Shown one piece after another: positions 10,836-19,253 of a DNA stretch of 64,000 nt (the first letter of the stretch is position 1; each line of letters starts with the position of its first letter). The notes beneath the pieces are model-generated. The model was given only the letters and a program-made list of their open reading frames with translations, was not told where the DNA came from and ran no database searches. This stretch comes from Candidatus Neoehrlichia procyonis str. RAC413 (GTDB taxonomy: Bacteria; Pseudomonadota; Alphaproteobacteria; Rickettsiales; Anaplasmataceae): positions 1,054,001 to 1,118,000 of the forward strand of contig NZ_LANX01000001.1 in NCBI RefSeq assembly GCF_000964795.1, written 5' to 3'. Position numbers and translations under genes: made by a program.

Positions 10836-11864
10836 GTGATAAATAAAAGTAATATTCTTAAGGCTTTAGAATCTGTTGTTGATTATGAAGTAAATCAAAA
10901 TATTGTTAAACTAGGCATAGTATCCTCAATTGTAATATGCGGTAATAATGTTAGTTTTGCATTGGAATTTGCTAATAAAACACAAGCAATACGAAAACGA
11001 CAATTAATAGAAAAGTGTAAGGAAGCCATAAAAGATAATATTAAAGAAGTTGGGAATGTAAGTATTGCGTCAGTTATAGATAATACTACACAATCAGAGT
11101 TATTAGTTGATGGAGTAAAAAATATTATACTAATTGCTTCAGGAAAAGGTGGTGTAGGTAAGTCTACAGTTGCTTTACATATAGCATTATCTTTATTAAG
11201 GATGGGGCATAAGGTTGCATTAGTTGATGCTGATATTTATGGTCCATCGATACCACAACTTTTGAATATTTCTGGTAATGTAGAAGTAAATTGCGATGGT
11301 AAGATGATTCCTTTGGAAGGATATGGACTTCAAACCATGTCAATTGGATATATTATAGATAAAGAAAAAGCAGTAATGTGGCGTGGTCCAATGTTAACAA
11401 AGGTTATATATAAACTTATGGTAGGTACAGAGTGGAAGAATATAGATTATTTAATAGTTGATACTCCTCCTGGCACAGGTGATATACATATTAGTCTTTT
11501 TACTAAATTTAGTATTACAGGCGTAGTATTAGTTTCAACTCCTCAGGAGTTATCAGTTATGGAATTAATTAAAATGTATAATATGTTAAAAATTATGATG
11601 ATTCCAATAATAGGTATGGTGGAAAACATGAGTTATTTTTTTGATAAGATATCAGGAAATAAAACTTATCTTTTTGGGGAAAAAGGAGTTCAAAAAGTTG
11701 CAAAAGTGAATAATATTACATTTCTTGGGGAGATAATAATAGATCCACAAATTTGTGAGTCATCAGAGAAAGGAAATCCATTATTATTAAGTCAAGATTT
11801 GCTGGAAGCGTACGATTCTATAACTGTCAATATATTACATAGTTTAAAGAGTATTTATAGTTAA
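10836..11864 (+). CDS. mrp: Mrp/ApbC-family iron-sulfur carrier ATPase
   Basis: P-loop ATPase that assembles or carries Fe-S clusters in the cytosol. The 342-residue protein has an N-terminal MIP18/DUF59-like region (residues 1-75), the deviant Walker A motif ASGKGGVGKST near residue 105, and DTPPGTGD near residue 210. After VENMSYF, many homologues carry a Cys-X-X-Cys that bridges a cluster at the dimer interface; here the stretch reads FDKISGNKTYLFG with no cysteine. I recall other alphaproteobacterial Mrp proteins also lacking it, so this may be a clade trait. The start is GTG at 10836. Monocistronic. Confidence 0.93.
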   Translation: MINKSNILKALESVVDYEVNQNIVKLGIVSSIVICGNNVSFALEFANKTQAIRKRQLIEKCKEAIKDNIKEVGNVSIASVIDNTTQSELLVDGVKNIILIASGKGGVGKSTVALHIALSLLRMGHKVALVDADIYGPSIPQLLNISGNVEVNCDGKMIPLEGYGLQTMSIGYIIDKEKAVMWRGPMLTKVIYKLMVGTEWKNIDYLIVDTPPGTGDIHISLFTKFSITGVVLVSTPQELSVMELIKMYNMLKIMMIPIIGMVENMSYFFDKISGNKTYLFGEKGVQKVAKVNNITFLGEIIIDPQICESSEKGNPLLLSQDLLEAYDSITVNILHSLKSIYS

Positions 11865-12131
11865 AAAAGATAAATTTTTTAAAATTAACGTATAGATTTA
11901 TGTTTTGATCTACTGGACAGTAGAAGTAAATAATTAGCATAGAATATGTATTTACCTATTTTAGTGCTTAATGAGTTACTGAGAATATTGTTCTATTTTT
12001 ATGAATGTAAGTTTGGTTATTTGTATGATTTTGTAATAAGATATTGTGTTTGAAAGCAAATTAAAGTTTGATAATTGCTTACTTTTATATTTTTTTGCTA
12101 ATGATAAGTTTAATGTATTATACAATTTTAA

Positions 12132-12329
12132 AGTTCTAGAAAAGTCTATTTATATTTAAAGTTAGAAAATTTGCCTATTATAGCTATTGCACCACAAGGC
12201 TTTAGGTATGAAAAACTTACAACATTATCCTGCAAACAAGCTATTATAAGTATTTTTGAGAGTTTAAAGTTAAGTATATATTCAATAAGTGAAGTGTTAG
12301 TTGTAATGTGCTTTATTATTTTGGCTTAG
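12132..12329 (+). pseudogene. Possible gene remnant, unrecognised
   Basis: An open stretch without a start codon at its head translates to a sequence including LPIIAIAPQGFRYEKLTTLS and CKQAIISIFESLK. It has balanced composition and relatively few Asn/Lys/Ile runs compared with translated intergenic DNA nearby. It ends in TAG at 12327-12329. I cannot assign a family. Chance is possible, since open stretches of this length occur in AT-rich DNA. Confidence 0.25.
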
Positions 12330-12667
12330 TTATATAATGTATGTTTATTAGTGATGATTAAGTGTTTTTACAGAGGGGTATATAAGTAATAAGTTAATGA
12401 GTCTATAAGTTATATATGGGCTTTCTAGTATTATAATAATGTCAAAGATATACTTTTTGTAAGTAAATTTAAAGATTGATAATTATACTTTATAGGTAGT
12501 TAATGTTGTAACTTATTAAATTGTGATAGTAATAAGGTATTAGTAAACTGATAAAGGAATTTTGGTTTAGTATATCAAAAACTTCTTTAAGGCTTTAGTC
12601 TTTCAAAAGAATTGACTAAATTATGTGCATGTTTGTGATATCTTATAATTGGTAAAACAATTTGTAA

Positions 12668-12866
12668 ATGCAAAGTAAATTACCGTTATATAGTGATGAA
12701 AGCTTACCATCTTGCGATGATAGAGTTGTTATCATAGGTTACACATTGAAGGGGGATTATAATACATTAGATTTAATGTTTGGAAAAAATTGAATCAGTA
12801 GAATTCGACAAATATAAAAAGCAGTTATTATTATCGAAAATTTCATTGAAGAATATATGTAAATAG
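12668..12866 (+). pseudogene. Possible frameshifted small gene remnant
   Basis: An ATG frame at 12668-12793 (41 residues, including RVVIIGYTLKGDYNTLDLMF) ends in TGA. A second open frame, shifted by one base, continues from 12780 to a TAG at 12864-12866 (including KIESVEFDKYKKQLLLSKIS). Together they look like a short reading frame broken by one indel. Not recognised, and it could be fortuitous. Confidence 0.25.
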
Positions 12867-12904
12867 ATTCAATTGTAACATGTTAAGACTTAAAAAATTT
12901 AATA

Positions 12905-13531
12905 TTATTGAGATCTAGCATTGTTAATTAACTGACTAATTTCTTTTTCGATAATATTTTTGACTAATTTATGTAGGTTTTTATTAAGCCATTTTGATAA
13001 TTCTGGTTTTAATATATTTATTATTAGTTCTTCTATAGTTATATTTGAGTTATTGACAGGTTTCTGAGATTTATGGATTTGATTAATTAATTTTTTTATT
13101 TCTTCAGTAGTAGTAGTAATATTTTTTTCGGATATTAAAGAAAAATTTGTTATATCGTGCTGAGTCTTTGATGCATTTTCTTGAATTGTTAGTGAAGAAT
13201 TTTCAGTTAGATTCATTGATTTTAAGAATTCAGATGGATTATTAATTGAGGAGTTATTATCATATGTTGATGCATCAATGGCTGTAGTATTGGATTTTAT
13301 ATTATGTTGATTAGTAGTTTGTTCAATTATAGAACGTAAGGTGTTATCTATGCTGCTAAGTATACTATACGGATCAAAGTTGTGTTTGTTAAGCTCTAGT
13401 ACATTCTCAGGATTTTCTAGATGTATTATTTCTGTATTTTGTTCTATTTGTTTATCACTACTGGCCATAATTTTTTTTATACCATTGATAATATCTTTAA
13501 TTGATAGGAAGTTGCTGGATTCATCACTCAT
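12905..13531 (-). CDS. popZ: PopZ-like polar organizing protein (DUF2497)
   Basis: 208 residues with the PopZ layout. A short N-terminal helix (LSIKDIINGIKKIMASSD) resembles the family motif around 'DILxSIRKI'. A long, poorly conserved Ser/Asn/Thr-rich linker follows (about residues 30-150). The conserved C-terminal DUF2497 region (about residues 163-205: TIEELIINILKPELSKWLNKN, then LHKLVKNIIEKEISQLI) drives oligomerisation in Caulobacter PopZ. PopZ forms polar condensates that anchor the ParB/centromere complex and recruit cell-cycle regulators. It starts 23 bases after tolC, an adjacency known in other alphaproteobacteria. The linker is Asn-rich rather than the Pro/acidic linker of Caulobacter. 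The family call is firm; the function here is inferred. Confidence 0.82.
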   Translation of the reverse strand: MSDESSNFLSIKDIINGIKKIMASSDKQIEQNTEIIHLENPENVLELNKHNFDPYSILSSIDNTLRSIIEQTTNQHNIKSNTTAIDASTYDNNSSINNPSEFLKSMNLTENSSLTIQENASKTQHDITNFSLISEKNITTTTEEIKKLINQIHKSQKPVNNSNITIEELIINILKPELSKWLNKNLHKLVKNIIEKEISQLINNARSQ

Positions 13532-13554
13532 AATTATAATTAGTTAGTTAGTTT

Positions 13555-14781
13555 TTAATTAATATTGAATTGCCCAATTAAAGCAAGTAAATTGTATTGA
13601 TTTATGATTATACTGTTTTGAGCATTAATTAAGTTTACTTTAGCTTTGAGTAATTCTTGCTCGGCATCTGAAACATCAAGAATTGTTCTAAGATTTAATT
13701 TGGCTTCTTCTTGTACACTTTTTAACACTACTGTTGCATATTTCATAGAATCTTTTGCTGATTGTAGGATAGATTTAGCAGTGGATAAATTTTCCCAGAT
13801 TAATATAACAGATTCCTCTATGGATTTTAAAGCTTCATAATATGCGTACATTTTTTGTTTTCGAGTAACATGTGATTGCTCAATGGCCATAATATTAATA
13901 CCTTTCTGAAATATTGGTAATGATATTTGAAGATCAACATTACTTGTATAATCTGAAGTGTTAAATGGGGATGCTAGGTTAGCTGTAACACTTAAGGAAG
14001 GCAAGGATTTGGTAAGTGTTGTGAGCACATCTTTTTTAGCTAATTTGTAGGCGTAATACGCTAATTTTAAAGTAATATTATTTTGTTTAGCGAGTTTCAA
14101 TGTATCTTCTAAAGTTACAGGAGTGACAAGCGAGCTGTTTGGATAATGGAGATTAATTGGTTGTTCTCCAATAATATGAAAATAATTAGCTTCAGCAGTT
14201 TTCATATCGCCACGTGCTTTTATAGTATCTGATACAGCAAGTGATAATCGTACCTGAGCTTTTGACACATCAGTTTTTGTTATTTCTCCAACATCAAAAC
14301 GCTTTTGAGCAGTAAGCAAATGCTGTTTTAGTATTTTTTCATTATTTTGATTAAGCTTATACACTTCAGTTGTAGTTAAAACATTTATGTATGCTTTTAT
14401 TGCATTTAGTAGAATGTCCTGCTTTTTTAACAAGAAGTTTAAATCTTGAATTCCAAATAAATAATGAGATTGCTGTAATGCTGATAATGCTGTCATACTA
14501 AATGATTGTGACAGCGCTATACCCATGGTTTTGTCTTTATTGGGAATACTAATACTATTTATGCTATTGCTTGTAGAGCGAACGAAGTAAGTAATATTTG
14601 GTAAAAATGCAGATATGTTGGAGGTGAAAATTTGTTTTTTATTCCCTAACGTTTCATAGAAATTAGCCTTTATACTTGGGTTGTTTGTTAGTGCTTTAAT
14701 TAAAGCATCATTTAGTGATGTACTATGCGCATTTGTTGCGAAAATTATAAAAGTTAAGAATAAAAGCGTGACCTTATACAT
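13555..14781 (-). CDS. tolC: TolC-family outer membrane efflux protein
   Basis: Outer-membrane channel of type I secretion and efflux systems. The 408-residue protein has a signal peptide (MYKVTLLFLTFIIFATNAHS), then two OEP repeats of long helices: LTAQKRFDVGEITKTDVSKA near residue 165 and the matching VQEEAKLNLRTILDVSDAEQ near residue 355. The G-E-I-T-K-T-D-V motif is typical of TolC. In Ehrlichia, type I secretion exports tandem-repeat effector proteins, so this is the likely outer-membrane partner; the ABC transporter and membrane-fusion components are not in the window. It probably forms a unit with the PopZ-like gene, separated by 23 bases. Confidence 0.93.
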   Translation of the reverse strand: MYKVTLLFLTFIIFATNAHSTSLNDALIKALTNNPSIKANFYETLGNKKQIFTSNISAFLPNITYFVRSTSNSINSISIPNKDKTMGIALSQSFSMTALSALQQSHYLFGIQDLNFLLKKQDILLNAIKAYINVLTTTEVYKLNQNNEKILKQHLLTAQKRFDVGEITKTDVSKAQVRLSLAVSDTIKARGDMKTAEANYFHIIGEQPINLHYPNSSLVTPVTLEDTLKLAKQNNITLKLAYYAYKLAKKDVLTTLTKSLPSLSVTANLASPFNTSDYTSNVDLQISLPIFQKGINIMAIEQSHVTRKQKMYAYYEALKSIEESVILIWENLSTAKSILQSAKDSMKYATVVLKSVQEEAKLNLRTILDVSDAEQELLKAKVNLINAQNSIIINQYNLLALIGQFNIN

Positions 14782-14875
14782 GTAATTTATGAATTTATTT
14801 TATATTTATTGAGTATTATGCAAAACAATTGTACTTACAATATCTAAATTTAAAAATGTTATAATCATGAGCTTC

Positions 14876-14904
14876 TTGACAATGATAAATTATGCTAGTA
14901 GATT
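14876..14904 (+). promoter_or_regulatory. Likely sigma-70 type promoter for rplM-rpsI-argC
   Basis: A perfect -35 hexamer TTGACA (14876-14881) is followed after 17 bases by TAGATT (14899-14904; 4 of 6 matches to TATAAT), about 30 bases before the rplM ATG. It lies in the 154-base region between divergent tolC and rplM. Confidence 0.5.
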
Positions 14905-14935
14905 ATAGGGTAATTTTGTAAATACTTAGGTATCA

Positions 14936-15400
14936 ATGAAGACTTTTTCTTTAAAGGCTCAACAAGTAAAGAAGCGATGGGTTGTTATTAATGCGGATGG
15001 TGCTGTAGTTGGTAGATTAGCTGCTTTTATTGCTACTATTTTGCGTGGCAAAAATAAGCCTGAGTATACCCCTCACATGGATTGTGGAGATAATGTGATA
15101 GTTATTAATGCAGAAAAAGTGAAGTTTACTGGTAATAAACTGAAGAATAAGATTTATTATAGACATACAGGTTATCCTGGAGGACTCAAGAGCTGTACAC
15201 CAGCCGAGTTATCTAAGTCTGGGCGGTTTGATCGCGTGTTAAAAATGGCTGTTGCTCGTATGATAGGCGATGGGCCTATGGCGCGTAGCCGTTTTAAGAA
15301 TTTATATGTTTATTGTGGGCCGGTACATAAACATTGTGCACAAAAACCTATAGAGCTGAACTTCCTGCAAATGAACGTAAAAAATAAAGTGGAGGTATAA
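14936..15400 (+). CDS. rplM: 50S ribosomal protein L13 (uL13)
   Basis: 154 residues, the normal bacterial length. Conserved segments are the N-terminal [44 protein letters not shown], and the [21 protein letters not shown] region. First gene of the conserved rplM-rpsI pair. Its stop overlaps the rpsI start by one base (TAATG). The ATG at 14936 follows a weak AGG. Confidence 0.98.
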   Translation: MKTFSLKAQQVKKRWVVINADGAVVGRLAAFIATILRGKNKPEYTPHMDCGDNVIVINAEKVKFTGNKLKNKIYYRHTGYPGGLKSCTPAELSKSGRFDRVLKMAVARMIGDGPMARSRFKNLYVYCGPVHKHCAQKPIELNFLQMNVKNKVEV

Positions 15401-15846
15401 TGATAAATAATAGTGATGGAGTGCGCAATTACCAGTCTGAAAAGCCTAAAGTAGATTCTCATGGTCGTTCTTATGGTACAGGTAAAAGAAAGGAATCAGT
15501 AGCAAGGGTGTGGTTAAAGGCTGGTAGTGGAAAAGTAACGGTTAATGGTATGGAGTTGTCCCAATACTTTAAGCGTAGTACTTTGTGTAGAAGAGTCTAC
15601 TTTCCATTTAGTGTTACCTCTACTGCTGGGTGTTATGATGTCAATGCTACAGTTTCTGGTGGTGGTATTTCAGGACAGGCTGGTGCTTTAGCTCATGGCG
15701 TAAGTAAAGCGTTAAAAAATATTAATCCTTCTATACGTACGATTTTAAAGCAAGCGGGGCTATTAACAAGAGATTCACGTGTTGTTGAGCGTAAGAAATA
15801 TGGTCAGCATAAGGCAAGGAAAAAGTGTCAATTTTCTAAGAGATAG
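15400..15846 (+). CDS. rpsI: 30S ribosomal protein S9 (uS9)
   Basis: 148 residues. The S9 core begins with [14 protein letters not shown] near residue 26, carries the [12 protein letters not shown] motif and [19 protein letters not shown], and ends with the basic tail [17 protein letters not shown] that reaches the P-site tRNA. The N-terminal extension of about 25 residues is longer than in enteric S9, as is common in alphaproteobacteria. Translationally coupled to rplM; argC follows after 7 bases. Confidence 0.98.
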   Translation: MINNSDGVRNYQSEKPKVDSHGRSYGTGKRKESVARVWLKAGSGKVTVNGMELSQYFKRSTLCRRVYFPFSVTSTAGCYDVNATVSGGGISGQAGALAHGVSKALKNINPSIRTILKQAGLLTRDSRVVERKKYGQHKARKKCQFSKR

Positions 15847-15853
15847 CTGTTTT

Positions 15854-16882
15854 ATGAGGTACAGGGCTGCTGTTATTGGTGCTACAGGTTATGTAGGAGT
15901 TGAGGTAGTAAGATTGCTTGTGTCTCATCCAATGGTGGAGGTTAAGTACCTTTGTTCAACGCATTCTCATATGTTATCAGATGTGTTTTTTCATGTTGAT
16001 CGTAACCGTAATTTATTAGTTTCGCAATTTCATGATATTGATTTTTCACATGTTGATGTTGTTTTCTTATGCCTTCCGCATAATGTATCAAATAAGGTAG
16101 TAGTTAATATACCTGAACGTGTAAAAATAATAGATTTATCTGCAGATTTTAGAATAAAAAAACTTAGTATATATCAAGAATGGTATGGAAAGCATAGCGC
16201 GCCACAACTTATAGATAGTGCTATATATGGATTAACGGAGATTTATTATGAGAAAATTAAGGATGCACGCTTAGTTGCTTGTCCAGGATGTTATGCAACT
16301 TCTATTTTAATTCCTCTTATACCATTAGTAAAAAATAATTTAATAAACACAGATGATATAATAGTTGATTCAAAATCTGGGGCCAGTGGTGCTGGGAGAA
16401 CTTTAAAGCAAGAGAGTATGTTTTGTGATGTTAATGAAAGTATTAAGGCATATAATGTTTCGCATCATAGGCATATTCCTGAAGTAGAGCAAGAATTATC
16501 TTTTTTTGCTAAAAAAGAGAATATCATGTTGCAATTTACACCTCATTTAATACCAGTGAGCAGGGGTATATTGTCTAATATATATTTAAATCTTAATGAT
16601 GAAGTTTCTGTTTCTAATGTTAACGATATTTTATTGTCGTTTTATCAGGATTCTAAGTTTGTGTTTGTAGATAATGATAAGGCAGTTAGTACAAAATCAG
16701 TAATTGGTACTAATTTTTGTTATTTAGGAGTTTTTTCTGGAAGGCGAACTAATAGTATAATAGTAGTATCTGTAATTGATAATTTATTAAAGGGTGCTGC
16801 TGGTCAGGCTGTACAAAATTTTAATATTATGTTTTCTTTAGAAGAAAGTTTAGCTTTACTACAAATGCCAATTTATCTTTAG
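15854..16882 (+). CDS. argC: N-acetyl-gamma-glutamyl-phosphate reductase
   Basis: NADPH-dependent reduction of N-acetylglutamyl phosphate in arginine biosynthesis. 343 residues when started at the ATG at 15854, which puts the dinucleotide-binding GATGYVGVEV at residues 9-18. The longer upstream frame overlaps the end of rpsI and would add 25 unrelated residues. The catalytic cysteine is in ACPGCYATS; SKSGASGAGR and the HHRHIPEVEQEL segment are also present. It starts 7 bases after rpsI, so it is probably cotranscribed with the ribosomal genes. Presence of argC fits Ehrlichia, which retains amino acid routes that most other Rickettsiales have lost. Confidence 0.95.
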   Translation: MRYRAAVIGATGYVGVEVVRLLVSHPMVEVKYLCSTHSHMLSDVFFHVDRNRNLLVSQFHDIDFSHVDVVFLCLPHNVSNKVVVNIPERVKIIDLSADFRIKKLSIYQEWYGKHSAPQLIDSAIYGLTEIYYEKIKDARLVACPGCYATSILIPLIPLVKNNLINTDDIIVDSKSGASGAGRTLKQESMFCDVNESIKAYNVSHHRHIPEVEQELSFFAKKENIMLQFTPHLIPVSRGILSNIYLNLNDEVSVSNVNDILLSFYQDSKFVFVDNDKAVSTKSVIGTNFCYLGVFSGRRTNSIIVVSVIDNLLKGAAGQAVQNFNIMFSLEESLALLQMPIYL

Positions 16883-16932
16883 GTATTCATGGTATTGTAT
16901 ATGAAATAATAATGTGTAATTAGAGGGTTATA

Positions 16933-17451
16933 ATGGATTTGAAGAAAGTAAGTTATGGTGATAATGTTCCAGAAGAAGTAAATGTTATTATTGAAATTAG
17001 TCAAGGTTCTACTCCTGTTAAGTATGAATTTGATAAGGAAAAAAATTTATTATATGTAAATAGATTTTTACCAACAGCAATGTATTATCCATGTAATTAT
17101 GGGTTTATTCCTAATACTTGTGCTGGTGATGGTGATCCTATAGATGTTTTAGTATTAACTAGATTCCCAGTAATGACAGGCGTGCTAATTTCTGTAAGGC
17201 CTATAGGAGTGCTTACTATGTATGATGAAGCCGGTGAGGATGTTAAAATTTTCTCCGTACCTACTAAAAAAGTAGACATTCATTATGCTAATATTTGTAG
17301 TTATCTTGATATATCAAAGTCGTTTATTGATTCAATAACTCATTTTTTTTCTTTTTATAAGAAATTAGAAGAAGGTAAGTTTACATCTGTAGGGGAGTGG
17401 AAGGATGTAAAATATGCAGAGAAACTGATATTGGATTCCATAATTAAATAA
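16933..17451 (+). CDS. ppa: Inorganic pyrophosphatase (family I)
   Basis: Soluble Mg2+-dependent enzyme that hydrolyses pyrophosphate and pulls biosynthetic reactions forward. 172 residues. Active-site segments are KYEFDKE, RFLPTAMYYPCNYGFIPNT, and the metal-binding GDGDPIDVLVLT, followed by VRPIGVLTMYDEAGEDVKI. The ATG at 16933 is preceded by AGAGGG. It lies 50 bases after argC and may share its transcript. Confidence 0.97.
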   Translation: MDLKKVSYGDNVPEEVNVIIEISQGSTPVKYEFDKEKNLLYVNRFLPTAMYYPCNYGFIPNTCAGDGDPIDVLVLTRFPVMTGVLISVRPIGVLTMYDEAGEDVKIFSVPTKKVDIHYANICSYLDISKSFIDSITHFFSFYKKLEEGKFTSVGEWKDVKYAEKLILDSIIK

Positions 17452-18107
17452 AGTTATAAGTTTATTTTATAAGTAAATTAGGAATATTGAAATTGTTAAT
17501 AGAGTTATATCTTCTAGTTGTTATGTTATATAAATTAAGTTGAATATTTATTATTAGGCATATTCTATCACAGTGGAAATATAATGTTTATATTTAGCAA
17601 ATTTGAATGTTGCTGGTTTATAGCTTATGTATAGAAGTAAATTAGATTTTTAATAAAAAGAATATTTGTTAATAAATATTTATATTTATGGTAATATATA
17701 TTTTTAGTTTATTAATATTTTAATACAATTGAATATATATTACATATATGCTGTATTTGATTTGTATAATAACTATACTTATGTAGAAAGATAAGATAAT
17801 TTCCAAGTTTAGTTATATCAGTATATTTTGTAATGTGTGCATTAATTTTGCCTATAATATTATTGTTTGGGTGTTTTTTTATTATTATGTAATATTTGTG
17901 GATTTATAACTAACACATGCTAATTTTTAATATGTTTTAGAATATTTTAAAAATATGTAGGTATGTATTTTATTTAAGGATCAAAATTTCTAAATCATTA
18001 TACATGTTCATTATGTAATAATAAATCAACTGTGATTTATTTAATGCTTGAGTTTATCTAGTTTAAATTGTAATAAGTTGTAATAATGTACACTATAAGG
18101 TTAATGT
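17452..18107. other. Intergenic region upstream of the XRE/S24 regulator
   Basis: About 0.65 kb, very AT-rich, no gene seen. At the right end, two direct copies of TTGTAATAA lie at 18068-18076 and 18078-18086, one helical turn apart and 21 bases before the regulator's start. This is a plausible autoregulatory operator. Confidence 0.6.
18068..18086 (+). repeat. Tandem 9-mer TTGTAATAA, candidate operator
   Basis: Two exact copies of TTGTAATAA separated by one base (10-base period) directly upstream of a helix-turn-helix regulator. The helical-turn spacing and position suggest a site bound on one face of the DNA, possibly by the regulator itself. No binding evidence; in AT-rich DNA a chance duplication is possible. 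Confidence 0.35.
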
Positions 18108-18743
18108 ATGGAAAGACATGACAATCATGGTACAATAGTTACTAAGATAAAATTACAAATGGATAAAATGGGGATAAATGCTCGTGAATTAGCAGATAGA
18201 GCTTCTGTTGGTAAATCATTCGTTTATGATATATTGAGTGGTAAATCGACAAATCCTACATCTAAGAAACTTATGGCAATAGCGAAAGTATTAAAAGTGC
18301 CTTTGTCATATTTAATTAGTAGTGATAATTGTACTTATGATATGAGTGGTAATGATATATTTCCTATACATCATTTAGATGTACAAAATAGCTTATCGGA
18401 GCATTCAAATAATTTTAAATTTTATTTACCTGCAGATATAAAATTGCCATTGGATATAAAAAATTTACGTTTTTATCATGTAAAAGGAGATAGTATGTGG
18501 CCTACATTGGTAAATCAGGATATTGTATTAGTAGATACAGGTGATAAAATTGCTCACCCAGTAGGTATTTTTACCATTATTGATTCAGTTGGTATATCAA
18601 TTAGAAGATTAGAATATGTAAAAGATAACCAAAAAATTAGATTGCGTATTGTGTGTGACAATAAGCAATATTCTTCTTATGAAAGCGATCTTGAAGATGT
18701 AAAAGTATTAGGTCGTGTAGTTTGGTACGCAAGGGCTTTATAG
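18108..18743 (+). CDS. XRE-family transcriptional regulator with S24 (LexA/CI-like) domain
   Basis: 211 residues. Residues 10-70 form an XRE helix-turn-helix (NARELADRASVGKSFVYDIL, then SGKSTNPTSKKLMAIAKVL). Residues 120-205 form an S24 peptidase-like fold with the nucleophile motif GDSMWPTL (Ser129). At the position of the catalytic lysine in LexA/CI (Lys-Arg-Leu) the protein has Arg166-Arg167-Leu168, so self-cleavage may be lost or altered. It is therefore probably a repressor that uses the S24 domain for dimerisation. It sits alone, upstream of ctrA in the same direction with 0.5 kb between. It is not LexA: the HTH is of the XRE type. Targets unknown. Confidence 0.87.
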   Translation: MERHDNHGTIVTKIKLQMDKMGINARELADRASVGKSFVYDILSGKSTNPTSKKLMAIAKVLKVPLSYLISSDNCTYDMSGNDIFPIHHLDVQNSLSEHSNNFKFYLPADIKLPLDIKNLRFYHVKGDSMWPTLVNQDIVLVDTGDKIAHPVGIFTIIDSVGISIRRLEYVKDNQKIRLRIVCDNKQYSSYESDLEDVKVLGRVVWYARAL

Positions 18744-19253
18744 CTAATTTATGTAACGTAAATAAAAATTTGTATTTTGTGTAAGTTGGCATTATTATCT
18801 TGATTACGAAGTAATTAAGAAAGTGTTAACTGTTACTTGTAAAAAATATATAGTTATTATCTACTGAGTAAAATAAGCAGGTTGCATACATAATATAATA
18901 ACGTGACTTTCAATAGATAAAGTAGATTTTATGTGCTATGTGTGCAACATAATAGAAATATGTTATATATAATTTGCTGTTATGCTTGATTAGCATAATA
19001 ACACTATATATTAAATTTTTTGAGATTTATTAACTGTAAGTTAATGATGGTTATGAGTTTTGAATATTATATATCTAGTGTTGTTATAAATTTATTATGA
19101 GGGGTGTATTATGCATTATTATATAAAGAGAATGTGATGTTTTATATCTAAATTATGGGCTTTTTAATACATATTAGTTTTGAGCTTTAAAGTATTAATT
19201 TGGGGTGTTGTGTAATATATAATTTTTTATAAGGTTTTATTAGAGGTATATTT
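18744..19253. other. Intergenic region upstream of ctrA
   Basis: About 0.5 kb without a gene. Two short hairpins are visible: 18799-18819 (9-base arms, one G-T pair, GAA loop) and 18979-18998 (TTATGC / GCATAA arms with a 7-base loop). Neither is followed by a clear T run. The ctrA promoter must lie here. No convincing TTAA-N7-TTAA CtrA box could be told apart from background. Confidence 0.55.

Larger units (their letters stand above)
11865..12904. other. Intergenic gap, about 1 kb, with possible gene remnants
   Basis: No intact gene. Two plus-strand stretches (12132-12329 and 12668-12866) have more coding-like amino acid composition than their surroundings and are listed separately as possible remnants. 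The rest has stops in all frames. Confidence 0.5.

Noticed and set aside
19100-19253. TTAA repeats upstream of ctrA as CtrA self-regulation boxes
   Set aside because: TTAA pairs are present but spacing does not fit TTAA-N7-TTAA, and such words are abundant by chance in this AT-rich DNA.
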